This document shows, piece by piece, positions 25,682 to 35,768 of a DNA stretch of 64,000 bases. This DNA comes from Niabella sp. (GTDB lineage: Bacteria > Bacteroidota > Bacteroidia > Chitinophagales > Chitinophagaceae), in the NCBI GenBank assembly GCA_017744715.1, contig JAGIAT010000002.1, positions 496,001 through 560,000 of the forward strand. Reading direction: 5' to 3'. The position numbers and the translations under genes are program-made. Numbering within the stretch: the stretch's first letter is position 1; each line of letters begins with the position of its first letter. The notes under the pieces are model-generated. The model was not told the DNA's origin, searched no databases, and saw nothing but the letters and a program-made list of their open reading frames with translations.

Positions 25682-26980
25682 TTAATAAATCCTGTAAAGC
25701 CGCCCTTCTCCCGCCTCAAAACGGTCAGCCAGTTTTCCTCCGGTTAAGGCCTTTTTTATTTCCTTACCGGTTTCCTTTGACACTTCTGCAACCGATTTCC
25801 CCTGGGGCAATGCAAACGCCAGCTCCTTTGTTTCTGTCAGCGATTTATTCACCACCATTACATAAGGTTCCCCTGAATACCGCTCTTTAAACTCGGTTAC
25901 AATCAGGGATGCCTGTTTATCTGAACATTGCAGTACGAAATCGTCAGAAGGCCGCACCGTTCCGGCCGGTATATGCGCTCCGGTATGAAAAACCTGAACC
26001 GCATCCAGCCGCAACAGGCAGGGTCCCAGGTTTTTCATCGCCGCATTGATCGCCTTAAATGGCTCGTAAAGATCGGTTTTATTTCCTTTTTCGTCAACAA
26101 TGGCCTGGGTAAACTGTTCTGTGCCGCCACCTGGCGTCCAGTAAGTAAACCACACCGGCAGTTTAATACCATATGCAAGGTTTGTAAACGCACTATACCG
26201 CAGCTCATGGGCATTGGGTCTTCGCAAACCGATAGAAGAGCCAATACTTTGCAGGTAGGCGGATGTCTTTACCTGGTATTTCAATCCCATGCGCCGGATC
26301 ACATCCAGATCATGATAATAGTGGTCCTCGCGAAGAGAATCCTTTTCCATGAACGGATAGTTATCAAAAGACAAATACCGCAGGTTTTGAGGACCCGCCA
26401 TCTGTATCCATTTTTCTACATAGTCCCGTTCATACCGGATCGGGCCAAGCGCCCCTGTAGCATAGCTGGGAAACAGGTTCACATGCGCGATGGCGCCCGG
26501 ACTGGCGCTTAATACCTTTTGATACCGGACCGCTGCGTCTGCCAGCTCGCTCACCGTTGGCTCATCTTTGATATAATAACCTACTGTGGCTTCATAATTT
26601 TTATACTGTGCGATCATTTCCCGTATTGCCGCATCTGTACCGTTAATCCGCGCATCCGCAACCACCATCCCGATGCCGTACTTCGCGGCCATTACCAGCA
26701 TGGCCGTTTTTTCGGATGCCGTATACTGCATCGAAATATCCTGGATGAGGTTGATATGCGCATCACGGATGGCTTCATAATGCCGGTCCAGCGTATATTC
26801 CCGGCCCGGGGCCACATAGATCCCGATGCGGAAAGGTTCCGCCGTATCGGTTTTGGGCTTTTCAACCGGTGTGCCGGTTTCTTTTGGCACAGATTCCCTG
26901 GAACAACCGGTATTGCCCGTGGTTACCAGGCATAAAAACACAAGGCTAAGCACAAGGGCTACTCCTCTCTTTTGAATCAT
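25682..26980 (-). CDS. Putative TIM-barrel glycoside-hydrolase-like lipoprotein, family not recognised
   Basis: A 432-residue protein with a lipobox (TGNTGC). The pattern looks like a (beta/alpha)8 glycosidase: FRIGIYVAP (strand 1), INLIQDIS, GIGMVVADARI, VGYYIKDEPT (a strand-4-like end with Glu as candidate acid), IAHVNLFPSY, LRYLSFDNYPF, VKTSAYLQSIG, KLPVWFTYWTP. A small beta domain follows (about 345-432). The first ~430 residues of the next gene are a close paralogue. I cannot assign a CAZy family; GH42- or GH5-like clan architecture is a guess. It sits between the GH78 gene and a paralogue, so a role in the same glycan's breakdown is inferred. Confidence 0.7.
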   Translation of the reverse strand: MIQKRGVALVLSLVFLCLVTTGNTGCSRESVPKETGTPVEKPKTDTAEPFRIGIYVAPGREYTLDRHYEAIRDAHINLIQDISMQYTASEKTAMLVMAAKYGIGMVVADARINGTDAAIREMIAQYKNYEATVGYYIKDEPTVSELADAAVRYQKVLSASPGAIAHVNLFPSYATGALGPIRYERDYVEKWIQMAGPQNLRYLSFDNYPFMEKDSLREDHYYHDLDVIRRMGLKYQVKTSAYLQSIGSSIGLRRPNAHELRYSAFTNLAYGIKLPVWFTYWTPGGGTEQFTQAIVDEKGNKTDLYEPFKAINAAMKNLGPCLLRLDAVQVFHTGAHIPAGTVRPSDDFVLQCSDKQASLIVTEFKERYSGEPYVMVVNKSLTETKELAFALPQGKSVAEVSKETGKEIKKALTGGKLADRFEAGEGRLYRIY

Positions 26981-27003
26981 TTTTACTGGTTTTACTGCGT
27001 CAC

Positions 27004-29292
27004 TTATTTTATTAATTTCCGGATGCGCTGGTTCACCCGGTCCAGCACCAAAAGCTGGTTCTGGTAAACGGCAATGCCCGTAGGCACATTGAATGTTGCA
27101 GCGGCGCCGGTGCCGTTTGCATAACCTTGTGTACTGCCGGCCAGCGTAATCACCTTATTACTGTTTGCCTGTATCATTCGTATATTGGAAGCGGTTGCAG
27201 CAATGGTGGGCGCATCAAACTGGTGCCCGCAACCGGCCACGTAAATATTATTGGCGGCATCGATGGCCAGCCCCCAGGGGTGATCAAAACGGGCATTGGC
27301 TCCTACCCCATCGGCGGTTCCATGCTGACCTGCTGCGCCTGCGATGACCTCCGTTTTCCAGTTGGATCGGTTTACCCGGTATACAACGGAATTAAAATTA
27401 TCCGCCACCACCAGGTTGCCACCGTTATCCAGCTTGATGCTGCCGGCCGTTACCGGCCGGTCGAGCGTGCGGGTGGTTAACGTACCCGAAAGGCTCAGCT
27501 CATATAGTTTTCCGTTACTGGCGCTGGGCAATGCGCTTACCAGGTATAGTTTCTGCTGCGCCTGATCGATTGCCATTCCTTGCGGAAAAGGCACAATCCA
27601 TCCCAGGATCGTAGTCACCGTTCCGCCGGGTGTAATCTTCCGCACCGCCCAGTTCCAGGTATCGGCCACATATACGTTGCCGTAGCCGTCTACCGCTACA
27701 TCCGTGGGATGGTTAAAACGTGCTGCAGCGCCGGTGCCGTCTGTATTCCCGGAAACACCGGGGCTTCCTGCCAGCGTGGTCACCGTTCCGCTGGCATCGA
27801 TCTTACGGATACAGTGATTATCAATATCCGCGATATAGGCATTTCCCAGGTAATCCGTTGCCATACCGGTATTGGTAACAAAATTAAATTTTGCCGTTGC
27901 TGCGGCTCCGTCTGCATAACCGGCGGTTCCCGATCCGGACAGGGTACTTACCGTTACCTCCGGTAAGGCAATCGTTAAGGGAAACAGCTTGCCTTCGCCC
28001 GGCAGGAATGATGCAGAAAACTGGTGGGTAGCCGGGTTGAAATCGGTAGCCACCGCATCCCCGTTGGTCTTGGAGATCCATTGCACATTGGTAATGGTGC
28101 TGCCTGTTGAAAACGTGGCATTCAATGTAGTGGTAAAGGATTTATTCACCACCATTACATATTCTTTTCCGTTGGCAGCATTTACAAAGTGCGTCATGAT
28201 CAGGTTTGCCGAGGGATCTACCGGCTTTACCATAAATGAAGCGGGAATGGGGCTGGCGCCTGCCGGCAGCGATGTACCGGAGTGGTATACAGCCACCGCA
28301 TCCGTATGTATAAGGGTTCTGCCGATCTGTTTTAACTCTGCATTGAGAATGCGGAACGGGTCATACAGGTTTGTTTTGGCACCGGTAAGGTCAATGATCG
28401 CATCTGTAAATACCTCGGTACTGCTTACCGGTGTCCAGTAGGAGAACCAAACAGGGATCTTGACGCCATAGGCCAGGGTACTGTAAGCGCTGAACCGCAG
28501 TTCATCGGTATTGGGCCTGCGATACATACCCGCCACTCCCACCGATTGCAGGTAGGCCGATGTTTTTATCCCGTACCGTATGCCCAGTCGCCGGATCACA
28601 TCCAGGTCGTGATAATACGGATCCTGCCGGAACTGCCCGTTGGACAAAAACGGGTAGTTATCCATGGAAAGGTACTTGAGGTTGGCGGCTCCTGCCAGGT
28701 TGATCCACTGCTGCACATAGTCGTTCTCATAATTGATCGATCCCAGTGCACCGGTAGCATAGCTTGGAAAAAGATTCACATGCGGAAGCTTAGACGGATC
28801 ATAGCCCAATACCTTTCCATACCGGGTAGCCGCATCATTCAGCTGTGCAGCGGTGGGCTCATCTTTGATGAAATATCCGATCACCGCCGGGTGATTATTA
28901 TAGGTATCCAACATGGCGGTGATCTGCGCATCGGAGCCATTGATCCGGTCGTCGGCCACTATCATTTTCAGTCCTGCGCTATCGGCCATATCCAGCATGG
29001 CCAGCTTGTTTGCCGGTGTATGCTGACCGGAGATATCCTGTATAAAGTCTACGTTCGCATCCTTTATTCGCTGATAGTGCACGGGCTCCGTAAAATCAAA
29101 GGGCGGTGCGATGTAGATGCCGATCATCATTTCTTCCGCAGCAGAAGTCAAAAGCGCCTGTAGCGGCTGCGTTGCTGCCCTTTCCGGCTGAACCAGGTAT
29201 TCCATCCGGCTGCATCCCAGCAAACTGAGGCCTGCCAGCCCGATCATTCCAAGCATCCTCCGTATCGGTTTTATAGAGATTATTTGTTTCAT
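27004..29292 (-). CDS. Fusion of the same TIM-barrel domain with a C-terminal NHL-repeat propeller
   Basis: A 762-residue lipoprotein (LSLLGC lipobox). Residues about 50-440 repeat the whole fold of the downstream gene (shared IGIYIAP, IQDISGQ, YFIKDEPT, HVNLFPSYATGALG, LKYLSMDNYPF, KTSAYLQSVG, PVWFSYWTP). Residues about 450-762 are NHL/SMP-30-like repeats with the recurrent G-x-YIAD and VYVADTWNWAVRKI units and TVTTLAGSPG spacers. The propeller may bind the glycan or hold the enzyme at the cell surface. The NHL half matches the C-terminus of the next upstream gene, so the locus has shuffled two modules among three neighbouring genes. Confidence 0.75.
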   Translation of the reverse strand: MKQIISIKPIRRMLGMIGLAGLSLLGCSRMEYLVQPERAATQPLQALLTSAAEEMMIGIYIAPPFDFTEPVHYQRIKDANVDFIQDISGQHTPANKLAMLDMADSAGLKMIVADDRINGSDAQITAMLDTYNNHPAVIGYFIKDEPTAAQLNDAATRYGKVLGYDPSKLPHVNLFPSYATGALGSINYENDYVQQWINLAGAANLKYLSMDNYPFLSNGQFRQDPYYHDLDVIRRLGIRYGIKTSAYLQSVGVAGMYRRPNTDELRFSAYSTLAYGVKIPVWFSYWTPVSSTEVFTDAIIDLTGAKTNLYDPFRILNAELKQIGRTLIHTDAVAVYHSGTSLPAGASPIPASFMVKPVDPSANLIMTHFVNAANGKEYVMVVNKSFTTTLNATFSTGSTITNVQWISKTNGDAVATDFNPATHQFSASFLPGEGKLFPLTIALPEVTVSTLSGSGTAGYADGAAATAKFNFVTNTGMATDYLGNAYIADIDNHCIRKIDASGTVTTLAGSPGVSGNTDGTGAAARFNHPTDVAVDGYGNVYVADTWNWAVRKITPGGTVTTILGWIVPFPQGMAIDQAQQKLYLVSALPSASNGKLYELSLSGTLTTRTLDRPVTAGSIKLDNGGNLVVADNFNSVVYRVNRSNWKTEVIAGAAGQHGTADGVGANARFDHPWGLAIDAANNIYVAGCGHQFDAPTIAATASNIRMIQANSNKVITLAGSTQGYANGTGAAATFNVPTGIAVYQNQLLVLDRVNQRIRKLIK

Positions 29293-29306
29293 ATGGCATT
29301 ATTTTT

Positions 29307-30614
29307 TTATTGGGAAACCATCTTTCTTATTTTCAGATTGTCGCGGTCCAGTATATATACATTGTCCTGCGCATCAATCGCCAGGCCCGTGGGCACATTA
29401 AACCGCGCTTCACCACCCAAACCGTCCTTATATCCCATACTGTTGGATCCGGCAACGGTGCTTACCTTATTGGTGCCGGCTTCAATCATCCGGATATTGG
29501 AAGCTCCGGCGGCAATATTAGCGCCGTTAAAGAGATGGCCGCAGCCCGCTACGTAGATATTATTTTTACTGTCTACCGCCACATCCCAGGGATGTTCAAA
29601 ACGTGCATTGGCCCCCACACCGTCTACCCAGCCGGGCGTATCTTCCAGGCCTGCAAGCTTCTCCATATTCCAGGTTTGCGTATTTACCCGGTACACCACA
29701 GACCTTCCGTTATCCACGATAACCAGGTTGTCATTTTTATCCATCGTGATGCCCCCGGATATGATCGGTGCGCTCAGCGGCCGCTCCGTCATTACACCGG
29801 CTGCAGTAATTTCAAAAAGCTTTCCCTGGCTTACCGCCGGCAGGGCACTTACCACATACAGGGTGCCTGTTTTATTATTGATGGTGATCCCCTGCGGGAA
29901 GGGCACCACCCATCCCAAAACGGTAGTTACTTCACCGGTCGTAGCAATTTTTCGTATGGCCCAGTTCCAGGTATCGGCTACATAAACATTGTCATTTTGA
30001 TCTACCACCAGGTCCGTTGGATGATTGAACAAAGCCTGGGCTGCAGCACCGTTTTTATTACCCTCCGTACCAGGCACTCCGGCAAAAGTGCTTACCGTTC
30101 CATCCGGCGCCACCTTGCGGATGCAGTTGTTGAATATATCTGCCAGGTACAAATTGCCTTTTGAGTCGATATCCATTCCCGCATTCACTTTAAAATCAAA
30201 CGTTGCGGCAGTGCTGCTGGCGGCAACAGTCGTTACTGTTCTTTTTAAGGTATATATAAATGTCGCTTCGCTGTTCACCGTTTTTCCACCAATGGTAAGG
30301 GCCAGTTTTCCGGTGCCCGCGCCCTGCGGAATTTTAATAATGATCCGTTTCCGGTTAGCCCCCAATACCTCGGTTTGCCGGCCGTTAATTGTTACACGGA
30401 TATCCTGCACGTTACTGCTGAAGTTATCGCCGTATAACATCACTTCGGTGGCCTCACTTCCTTCAAGCGGCGCAAACCGTTCCAGGGAAACGGGAAGCGC
30501 ATCATTATGCGCATACCGGTCATCTACCTGCCGGAAGGTTTGCTTTTTACAGGCGCAGCAAAACAAAAGGGTGAAAACGACGATGGTATTTATTGAAACT
30601 TTTAGTTGATTCAT
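29307..30614 (-). CDS. IPT/TIG plus NHL-repeat lipoprotein
   Basis: A 435-residue protein with a lipobox (LFCCAC). An IPT/TIG immunoglobulin-like domain (about 45-130; GSEATEVMLYGDNF, VRVTIN-like strands) is followed by an NHL propeller (about 140-435) with NLYLADIFNNCIRKV, NVYVADTWNWAIRKI and NIYVAGCGHLFNG units. This is the usual layout of a surface glycan-binding protein encoded just after SusCD (SusE/F or SGBP position). No catalytic residues seen. It starts 31 bases after the SusD stop. Confidence 0.8.
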   Translation of the reverse strand: MNQLKVSINTIVVFTLLFCCACKKQTFRQVDDRYAHNDALPVSLERFAPLEGSEATEVMLYGDNFSSNVQDIRVTINGRQTEVLGANRKRIIIKIPQGAGTGKLALTIGGKTVNSEATFIYTLKRTVTTVAASSTAATFDFKVNAGMDIDSKGNLYLADIFNNCIRKVAPDGTVSTFAGVPGTEGNKNGAAAQALFNHPTDLVVDQNDNVYVADTWNWAIRKIATTGEVTTVLGWVVPFPQGITINNKTGTLYVVSALPAVSQGKLFEITAAGVMTERPLSAPIISGGITMDKNDNLVIVDNGRSVVYRVNTQTWNMEKLAGLEDTPGWVDGVGANARFEHPWDVAVDSKNNIYVAGCGHLFNGANIAAGASNIRMIEAGTNKVSTVAGSNSMGYKDGLGGEARFNVPTGLAIDAQDNVYILDRDNLKIRKMVSQ

Positions 30615-30645
30615 GATCTTAGATTTAATGGATGCAGCTCTTCAA

Positions 30646-32256
30646 TTAATTATATCCCGGGTTTTGCACCAGTTTTTTGTCCTTATTGATTTCCGTTTGG
30701 GGAATGGGAAACAGGTCAAATGCAGGTTTATAAATGCGGCTCTCTACCAGGAAAGGCGTGTGCGTAAAGCTGCCATCGGTATTCTTTGTAATCCGCATAC
30801 CCCGGGCTTCGTTCATGGTTTCCGTTCCGATCTTCCAGCGACGGATATCCCAAAAACGCTGTCCTTCAAATGCCAGCTCAATCCGCCGCTCATTGCGGAT
30901 GCGCTCCCGCATCTGGCTTTTGCTCAGGTTAGCCGGCAATGAAGGCATTCCTACCCGGTTCCGTACCTGGTTCACAGCATCGTAAACGGTATTATCCGGC
31001 GCACCAAGCACCTCATTCTGCGCCTCCGCATACATCAGCAGGGCATCCTCAAAACGCATGTATACCCAATAATGATCTCCGGGCCGGTTATCGGGCGATA
31101 CGCTTCCGTTTTCATCGATCAGCTTGCGGAGATAATAGCCGGTCTGGGTAAGGCTTCCTTCCGCCGATGTCAACCCATCCAATCCGCCTACAAAAGTCTG
31201 TACCGTTTCTCCTTTCCAGGAGCTGCCATTGTATAAAACCGAGGCATAAAACCGGGGATCGCGATCCTTGTAAGGATCGTTGGCCGCATAACCGGATCCT
31301 GCTTCGCCGATCATTTTCCCGTTCTTCATTTCATAAGCATCTACCAGGTCCTGCAGCGGCTGTATCCAGGCCGTACCGTTCATACTTGGAAGAAACATTT
31401 GCTTCAGCCATTCGGTGTTATTGGCAGTTGACTGGAAAATGATATTGGATGCAGAGCGTTTATGAAACAGGCCTTTATAGTCTGCGTCTACATGATAACT
31501 GCCCATGTCGGCGATCTCGCGGGCTGCTACGGCGGCGGCCGTCCATTTTGCACCATCGTTGTCCGGGTTGTGCAGGGGGCTGGCCGCTAAAAGCAATGCA
31601 CGTGCTTTCAGCATCAGGGCTGCGCCCCTGGTGGCGCGGCCGATGTTTGCCGCACTGTTCACACCATCCAGCAGGGGTACTGCCGTATTGCAATCCTGCA
31701 CAATAAAGGCCGTTACTTCCGCTACCGTATTCCGGGGCAGGTTCAGGTCATCGGTAATCTGCAATACCCGGTCAATCAGCGGTACGCTTCCATACCGCTT
31801 AAACAACTCGTAATAATAGAACGCCCTTAAAAAATAACCCTCTCCTTTCATACGGGTTTTGCCTGCCATCTGGGTGGCATTTACGGCCGGAACCTGGTCT
31901 ATTTTTTCGATGAAGCGGTTTACCTTCCGGATCGATGCATATAAGCCGGCCCAGTACTCAATGGGATTGTAGGTGGGCGAAAGCAATCCCCGTGTAAATA
32001 CCTGCGGCCCGTCAAAATAGATCACCGGGCATTTTGCTTCATCAGAAGCCGCAGCATAGGTTACGCTTTTTACCGGCATCCATTCATTTGGAAGACCCGC
32101 ATAGATATTTGCCAGGTACCGCTCGGTTTGTACATAGTCGCCAAACACCTCCTGTTCGGAAAGCCCTCCTGTTTCGGCTTTGTCCAGATAGCCTTTCACA
32201 TTACATGAAAGCACACCTACGAGCAGCCACCAGCAGAGAAGTATATTTAATTTCAT
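30646..32256 (-). CDS. SusD/RagB-family outer-membrane glycan-binding lipoprotein
   Basis: A 536-residue lipoprotein (lipobox VGVLSC). It has the SusD pattern: an N-terminal helical TPR-like core (TERYLANIYAGLP, RGEGYFLRAFYYYELFKRYG-like block), a variable ligand face in the middle, and the C-terminal RERIRNERRIELAFEGQRFWDIRRW signature near 455-480. It forms a lid on the SusC transporter and captures oligosaccharide on the cell surface. It follows the susC gene by 18 bases. Confidence 0.95.
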   Translation of the reverse strand: MKLNILLCWWLLVGVLSCNVKGYLDKAETGGLSEQEVFGDYVQTERYLANIYAGLPNEWMPVKSVTYAAASDEAKCPVIYFDGPQVFTRGLLSPTYNPIEYWAGLYASIRKVNRFIEKIDQVPAVNATQMAGKTRMKGEGYFLRAFYYYELFKRYGSVPLIDRVLQITDDLNLPRNTVAEVTAFIVQDCNTAVPLLDGVNSAANIGRATRGAALMLKARALLLAASPLHNPDNDGAKWTAAAVAAREIADMGSYHVDADYKGLFHKRSASNIIFQSTANNTEWLKQMFLPSMNGTAWIQPLQDLVDAYEMKNGKMIGEAGSGYAANDPYKDRDPRFYASVLYNGSSWKGETVQTFVGGLDGLTSAEGSLTQTGYYLRKLIDENGSVSPDNRPGDHYWVYMRFEDALLMYAEAQNEVLGAPDNTVYDAVNQVRNRVGMPSLPANLSKSQMRERIRNERRIELAFEGQRFWDIRRWKIGTETMNEARGMRITKNTDGSFTHTPFLVESRIYKPAFDLFPIPQTEINKDKKLVQNPGYN

Positions 32257-32274
32257 CTGTTTATTTTTTTTGTA

Positions 32275-35200
32275 TTAAAAACCAATTGAAGCACCAAAAT
32301 TGACAATGCGCTGCGCCGGATAAACCGTACCGTTGGTGTTGCCGGCCCAGTACTCGGGGTCCAGCATATCCTGCGCCCTGGTCCAGGTAACCAGGTTCAT
32401 GCCGTTGGCATAGATTCTTAGCGTAGATAATTTTGCCTTTTGTGTAAGGTTCACATTCCTGAAGGTGTAGCCCAGCTCCATATTTTTCAACCGGATATAG
32501 CTATTGTCTTCCAGGTAAAAAGACGATACCCGGTGGTTATTGCTGTTACCGCCATAGTGCAGGGACGGCCAGGTTGCGGTTGCGGCCGTTTCCGGCGTCC
32601 AGCGGTCAAGGTGCTCCTGCCGTACTTTCCCGCCTTCATAAAACTCCCATGCAATACCGCCTACCAGTGTGCGGCTGCTATTGCCTGCTCCCTGGAATAA
32701 AAAACTAAGGTCCAGCCCCTTCCAGGTAACTCCTCCGGAAATACCAAAGAACAGTTCAGGAATATTGCTTTTACCGATCGGCCCGATATCATTATCATTG
32801 ATCACGCCATCATCATTCCGGTCCAGGTATTTAATATCACCGGGAATTACCCGTCCGAACTGTGCCGGGCTGAGCCGGATATCCATTTCGTTTTTGAAAA
32901 AGCCGATAGCGGTCAGGCCCATAATCTGCCCCAGCGACTGCCCGGTCTGGTACATATAATCATAGGGTCTTGATTCTTCATCGATGAAGATGATCTTGTT
33001 TTTTGCATAAGACATATTGGCGTTTAGGAAATAAGTAAACCGTTGAAAGTTTTTGCGGTGGTTGATTTCTACCTCAAATCCTTTGTTATCTACTTTTCCA
33101 AGGTTGGCCGGCGGCAGGTTGCTGCCCGACATGCCGATAAGGGCCGGAACGGAAGACCGGGTAATGAGGATATTATTGCGTTTTTCGCTAAACACATCCG
33201 CCGTAATGGCAATCAACCCCTTCCAGAGCTTCATTTCAAAACCAAGATTTGCTTTTTTTGCAATTTCCCAGGTAACATCCGGGTTGGCCATGGCACCTTC
33301 ATACACCCCTTCCACACCGTAGAGCTGATCGCCATACAGGTACCCGGCGGTTTGATTGCGGATGTATTCCGAATTAAACAGCCAGCGGCGGCCCACCAGC
33401 TGATCGTTGCCCGTAAGTCCGTAGGATCCCCTCAGCTTCAGAAAACTCAGCCAGTTATTTCCCTTCAGGAAGGATTCTTCCGAAAGCACCCAGCCTGCAG
33501 AAAAAGCCGGGAACAGGCCATAGCGTTTACCCTTGGAAAAGTTATCGGTTCCGTTGTAACCGGCATTCACTTCCGCAAAATATTTATAGTCGTAGTTATA
33601 GGTAAAGCGGGATACGATTCCCTGCGATACAAACGGGATGGTATTGCCGATCACTTTTTGCGTACGGTTTACCAGCAGCAACCCGGTAACATCATGGCTG
33701 CCAAATTTCCGCTGGTAGTTTAACGAAGCATCCATCCATATATCCCGGTTCTGAGAGAAAGAGGATGCCGGTGCAGACAACGGTACATCATTGCCCAGGT
33801 AGGTGTAGTTACTGATGTCATCATAACTTCCGGTGCCTTTATATACCGCTCTCCGCACTTCCTTCTTCCGGTTGAAATTATTCTGGAAATAGCCATCAAA
33901 GGAATAGTTGCCCTTGATGGATAAACCCTGTGTAATAAAGTTCAGCTTCCGGGTTACCGACAACATGCCTGACAAGGAAGAGTTAAATGATTCCCGGAAC
34001 CCTGTTTCATTCAGCAGTCTTGCAGGGTTCAGGAACTGCCCGTTCTCCCCATAGAACCCCGTAGGATACCGGATGGGGAATGCATTTGGCGGCAACTGGT
34101 TTAAGGTCCAGAAAAGATCCGGTACCGAAACATTGGGATCTTTTTTATTTTCAATGGCCCCATACAGATTCAGGCCCAGGGAAAAATTGGGATCGAAATC
34201 CACATCAATATTTGAACGGAAATTATACCGCTTGAAATTGGACTTGGGATCGTACTGGGCATTCTTCTTTGTTTTATAGATGCCGCTTTGATCCGTATAG
34301 CCCACATTTACAAAATAGCGTGCCATATTGCTTCCGCCGCTGATATTGAAATTGGCCTGGGTTTGTACCGCCGGCTTCATCATAGCATCCAGCCAGTCAA
34401 TATCCGGGTATTTCAACGGATCCGATCCGGTACGGTAGGCCTCCAGCACCGCATCGCTATAGGGTGCCACTCCTCCGGGATGATCATTCAGGTAGGCTTC
34501 GTTGGCCAGTACGGCATAGTCATAAGAGCCCAGGTACTTCGGCAGGCGGATGGTAGATTGTACTGCCGTTTGGGTACTGGCTGTAATGGTTGGTTTTCCT
34601 ACCTTTCCCCGTCTTGTGGTTACGATAATCACACCGTTGGCCCCTTTTACACCATAGATAGCAGTGGCCGACGCGTCCTTCAGGATGGTAATATTTTCGA
34701 TTTCATTTACATCCAGCAACCCGATGGCGCTATAGTCCTTTTGCACCCCATCGATGGTGATCAGCGGTTCCGCTCCGTTAAAGGTAGCTCTGCCGCGGAT
34801 CAGCAACTGCGACTTATCATTTCCCGGTTCCCCGCTCACCTGTATGGCAATCAGCCCCGGAAGCCTTCCCGCCAGGGCATTGGTAATATTGGCCGTTGGA
34901 CTTTGTTTGAGCTCCTTCATCCCGATAGAAGCTACGGACCCGGTCTGCGCAATTTTTTTCTGCGTTTGACCAAAGCCCAGCACCACTACTTCATCATTCA
35001 ATCCCTGGTCTGCGGCCCGCTGCAATACCACCGTTAAGGAACCACTTTCAGGTGCTTTTATTTTTTGTTCGGCATACCCGATATATGTAACTATTAAAAG
35101 CGTACCTGCATCCACCTCAATAGAAAACGCCCCCAGGCTGTTGGTCTTCACCGCGCGCTGGCTTCCTGCCACTGCAATGGTAGCTCCTGCAAGCGGCGTT

Positions 35201-35622
35201 CCGGCACTGTCTGTAACCACTCCTTTTACTTCCACCGGCGGCGGAGGAAGCGCCGGAACAACGGACGCTTTTTTTATTGAAATATAGTTGCCTGTTACCG
35301 TGTAGCTGATCGGACGGCGATAAAACAACTGCTGCAGTACATCCGTTAAGGGCCGGTCGCGCACAGAAAGTGTTACCGGCGGAAGGTGCTCCAGTTGCTC
35401 CTTAAAATATACAAACCGGTAGCCGGTTTGTTTTCCGATTTCCCTGAATGCCTTTTCAATAGGCACATTTTTTAAAGACAGGGTTACATTTTGCGAATAG
35501 CCCCTTGCGGAGGCCTGCAATAAGACGCACAAAAGAAAGAATGTCGTCATTTTCATAATCAGCAGCCATCTTTTTAATTCCCGGTGCCGGGTACCGGCAC
35601 CAAACATTTTTTTTAAATCCAT
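32275..35622 (-). CDS. SusC/RagA TonB-dependent transducer with STN domain
   Basis: A 1115-residue outer-membrane receptor. After a signal segment (transmembrane-like 25-42) it has an STN domain (about 45-115; VTLSLKNVPIEKAFREIGKQ), then a CarboxypepD_reg-like domain (125-205), the plug (215-340, with AGRLPGLIAIQVSGEPG and NGVIIVTTRRG) and the 22-strand barrel. The STN domain is the hallmark of transducers that touch a FecR anti-sigma in the periplasm. FecR and the ECF sigma gene are directly upstream, so import of the ligand probably switches on the locus. A second in-frame ATG 22 codons in would give a shorter signal peptide. Confidence 0.95.
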   Translation of the reverse strand: MDLKKMFGAGTRHRELKRWLLIMKMTTFFLLCVLLQASARGYSQNVTLSLKNVPIEKAFREIGKQTGYRFVYFKEQLEHLPPVTLSVRDRPLTDVLQQLFYRRPISYTVTGNYISIKKASVVPALPPPPVEVKGVVTDSAGTPLAGATIAVAGSQRAVKTNSLGAFSIEVDAGTLLIVTYIGYAEQKIKAPESGSLTVVLQRAADQGLNDEVVVLGFGQTQKKIAQTGSVASIGMKELKQSPTANITNALAGRLPGLIAIQVSGEPGNDKSQLLIRGRATFNGAEPLITIDGVQKDYSAIGLLDVNEIENITILKDASATAIYGVKGANGVIIVTTRRGKVGKPTITASTQTAVQSTIRLPKYLGSYDYAVLANEAYLNDHPGGVAPYSDAVLEAYRTGSDPLKYPDIDWLDAMMKPAVQTQANFNISGGSNMARYFVNVGYTDQSGIYKTKKNAQYDPKSNFKRYNFRSNIDVDFDPNFSLGLNLYGAIENKKDPNVSVPDLFWTLNQLPPNAFPIRYPTGFYGENGQFLNPARLLNETGFRESFNSSLSGMLSVTRKLNFITQGLSIKGNYSFDGYFQNNFNRKKEVRRAVYKGTGSYDDISNYTYLGNDVPLSAPASSFSQNRDIWMDASLNYQRKFGSHDVTGLLLVNRTQKVIGNTIPFVSQGIVSRFTYNYDYKYFAEVNAGYNGTDNFSKGKRYGLFPAFSAGWVLSEESFLKGNNWLSFLKLRGSYGLTGNDQLVGRRWLFNSEYIRNQTAGYLYGDQLYGVEGVYEGAMANPDVTWEIAKKANLGFEMKLWKGLIAITADVFSEKRNNILITRSSVPALIGMSGSNLPPANLGKVDNKGFEVEINHRKNFQRFTYFLNANMSYAKNKIIFIDEESRPYDYMYQTGQSLGQIMGLTAIGFFKNEMDIRLSPAQFGRVIPGDIKYLDRNDDGVINDNDIGPIGKSNIPELFFGISGGVTWKGLDLSFLFQGAGNSSRTLVGGIAWEFYEGGKVRQEHLDRWTPETAATATWPSLHYGGNSNNHRVSSFYLEDNSYIRLKNMELGYTFRNVNLTQKAKLSTLRIYANGMNLVTWTRAQDMLDPEYWAGNTNGTVYPAQRIVNFGASIGF

Positions 35623-35768
35623 ACATTTGCATTTGCTTGGGTTGGTGAAATAATACTGTCTGCTCAGACATTTTATATTTGGGTCAGCCCGGGCAATCCG
35701 CCGCTATGGGGCCTAATCCATAGCGGTTTTTTATCCAGGTTAACCAGGTACTCCGTCCTGTATACCGG

